From contig CAJMQD010000059.1 in NCBI GenBank assembly GCA_905215425.1, positions 1 to 6,257 of the forward strand: a stretch of 6,257 nucleotides of DNA, given 5' to 3'. Of this stretch, positions 5,574 through 6,257 are shown piece by piece. Source of the stretch: an uncultured bacterium. GTDB lineage: Bacteria; Bacillota; Clostridia; Oscillospirales; Oscillospiraceae. Made by a program: the position numbers and the translations under genes. Position 1 is the first letter of the stretch. Every line of letters begins with the position of its first letter. Under the pieces are notes generated by a model. That model saw nothing but the letters and a program-made list of their open reading frames with translations. It was not told the DNA's origin and searched no databases.

Positions 5574-6257
5574 TCAGTAGATCCCCCGGCCCTCATTCCA
5601 GGTCCAGTTCCGGATCTCCGGCAGGTCCAGCCCGTAGGTGGTGATATATTGGTGGTGCTCCACCAGCTTGTCCTTCATCTCCTGGATCAGGTAAGAGGCG
5701 GTGTTGCCCAACTGGGGCAGGCGCTTTACCGTGTCGATGACCAGGTCGTAGCGGTCCAGATTGTTCTGTACCCGCATATCGAAGGGGGTGGTAATGGTGC
5801 CCTCGTCCTTATAGCCCCGGACGTGGAGGTTCTTGTTGTTCCGGCGGTAGGTCAGCTCATGTACCAGAGTAGGATAGCCGTGGAAGGCGAAGATGATGGG
5901 CTTGTCCCGAGTGAACAGAGCGTCGTAGTCCTCGTCGGTCAGGCCGTGGGGGTGCTCGGTGTGGGGCTGCAGCTTCATCAGATCCACTACGTTTACCACG
6001 CGGATCTTCAAATCCGGCAGATAGTGGCGCAGGATGGTGACGGCGGCCAGGGTCTCCAGCGTAGGCGTGTCGCCGCAGCAGGCCATGACCACGTCGGGCT
6101 CCACACCCTGGTCGTTGGAGGCCCACTGCCAGATGCCGATGCCCTGGGTGCAGTGCTTCACCGCCTGGTCCATGGTGAGCCACTGGGGGCGGGGATGCTT
6201 GGAGGCCACGTTGACGGTCACATAGTTCCGGCTTTTGGCACCGAGGTCGGCGCAGGA
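5574..6257 (-). CDS. xfp: Xylulose-5-phosphate/fructose-6-phosphate phosphoketolase, C-terminal part (5' end outside window)
   Basis: The last 227 residues of a thiamine-diphosphate enzyme that cleaves xylulose-5-phosphate (and in some members fructose-6-phosphate) with phosphate into acetyl phosphate plus a triose or tetrose phosphate. The open frame runs off the right edge, as full-length members have about 790-830 residues. Numbered from the edge, family landmarks are [13 protein letters not shown] (39-51), [18 protein letters not shown] (55-72), [13 protein letters not shown] (86-98) followed by [24 protein letters not shown] (122-139), [17 protein letters not shown] (145-161) and the closing PEIRNWTW (213-220). 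Together these cover the C-terminal XFP domain without damage. The GTG at 6221 is internal. Acetyl phosphate from this step feeds acetate and ATP formation. Xylulose-5-phosphate-only and dual-substrate enzymes cannot be separated from this fragment. Confidence 0.96.
   Translation of the reverse strand, partial: SCADLGAKSRNYVTVNVASKHPRPQWLTMDQAVKHCTQGIGIWQWASNDQGVEPDVVMACCGDTPTLETLAAVTILRHYLPDLKIRVVNVVDLMKLQPHTEHPHGLTDEDYDALFTRDKPIIFAFHGYPTLVHELTYRRNNKNLHVRGYKDEGTITTPFDMRVQNNLDRYDLVIDTVKRLPQLGNTASYLIQEMKDKLVEHHQYITTYGLDLPEIRNWTWNEGRGIY

Noticed and set aside
6219..6221. GTG 6221 as the start of a short 215-residue gene
   Set aside because: The frame stays open to the window edge and the residues before the GTG continue the phosphoketolase sequence ([12 protein letters not shown]), so it is an internal Val codon.
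1..6257. Mobile elements, CRISPR arrays, tRNA or rRNA genes, toxin-antitoxin or defence systems
   Set aside because: No direct-repeat arrays, terminal inverted repeats with a transposase, cloverleaf sequences or matching protein families were seen on either strand.

Overview
The window is GC-rich, low-redundancy bacterial DNA. Ribosome binding sites are of the AGGAGG type, promoters have extended -10 elements, and genes end in tight hairpin terminators. The protein types and their style (polar amino-acid ABC transporter, XRE protein with a membrane anchor, stand-alone alanyl-tRNA editing protein with a DHHA1 tail, phosphoketolase) suggest a high-GC anaerobic Firmicute, most likely a gut Oscillospiraceae/Ruminococcaceae relative. 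That assignment is inference from sequence style; no marker gene is present.

Left part (1-2199, + strand): a polar amino-acid uptake operon in the usual order. It has the 3' end of a substrate-binding protein gene (1-542), an intercistronic hairpin (570-599), the permease gene (670-1443) and the ATPase gene (1430-2152). The last two overlap by 14 bases. A perfect 15-bp hairpin with T-tracts on both sides (2161-2198) closes the operon and also serves the converging gene.

Right part (2205-6257, - strand), read from right to left: the 3' end of a phosphoketolase gene (6257-5574) and a small uridine-kinase-like P-loop kinase gene 33 bases downstream (5540-4932), ended by a strong terminator. Next is a clear promoter driving an AlaX-type alanyl-tRNA editing gene (4777-3635). 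A second promoter then drives a gene for a membrane-anchored XRE protein (3515-2205), whose exported C-terminal half I cannot assign to a named family. A perfect 9-bp inverted repeat with arm centres 40 bp apart overlaps this last promoter.

The window looks like ordinary chromosomal housekeeping and transport genes. There are no tRNA or rRNA genes, CRISPR arrays, insertion sequences or defence genes. The least explained items are the XRE-transmembrane-exported protein with its candidate operator, and the pairing of a nucleoside-kinase-like gene with phosphoketolase. No intergenic stretch exceeds 300 bases.
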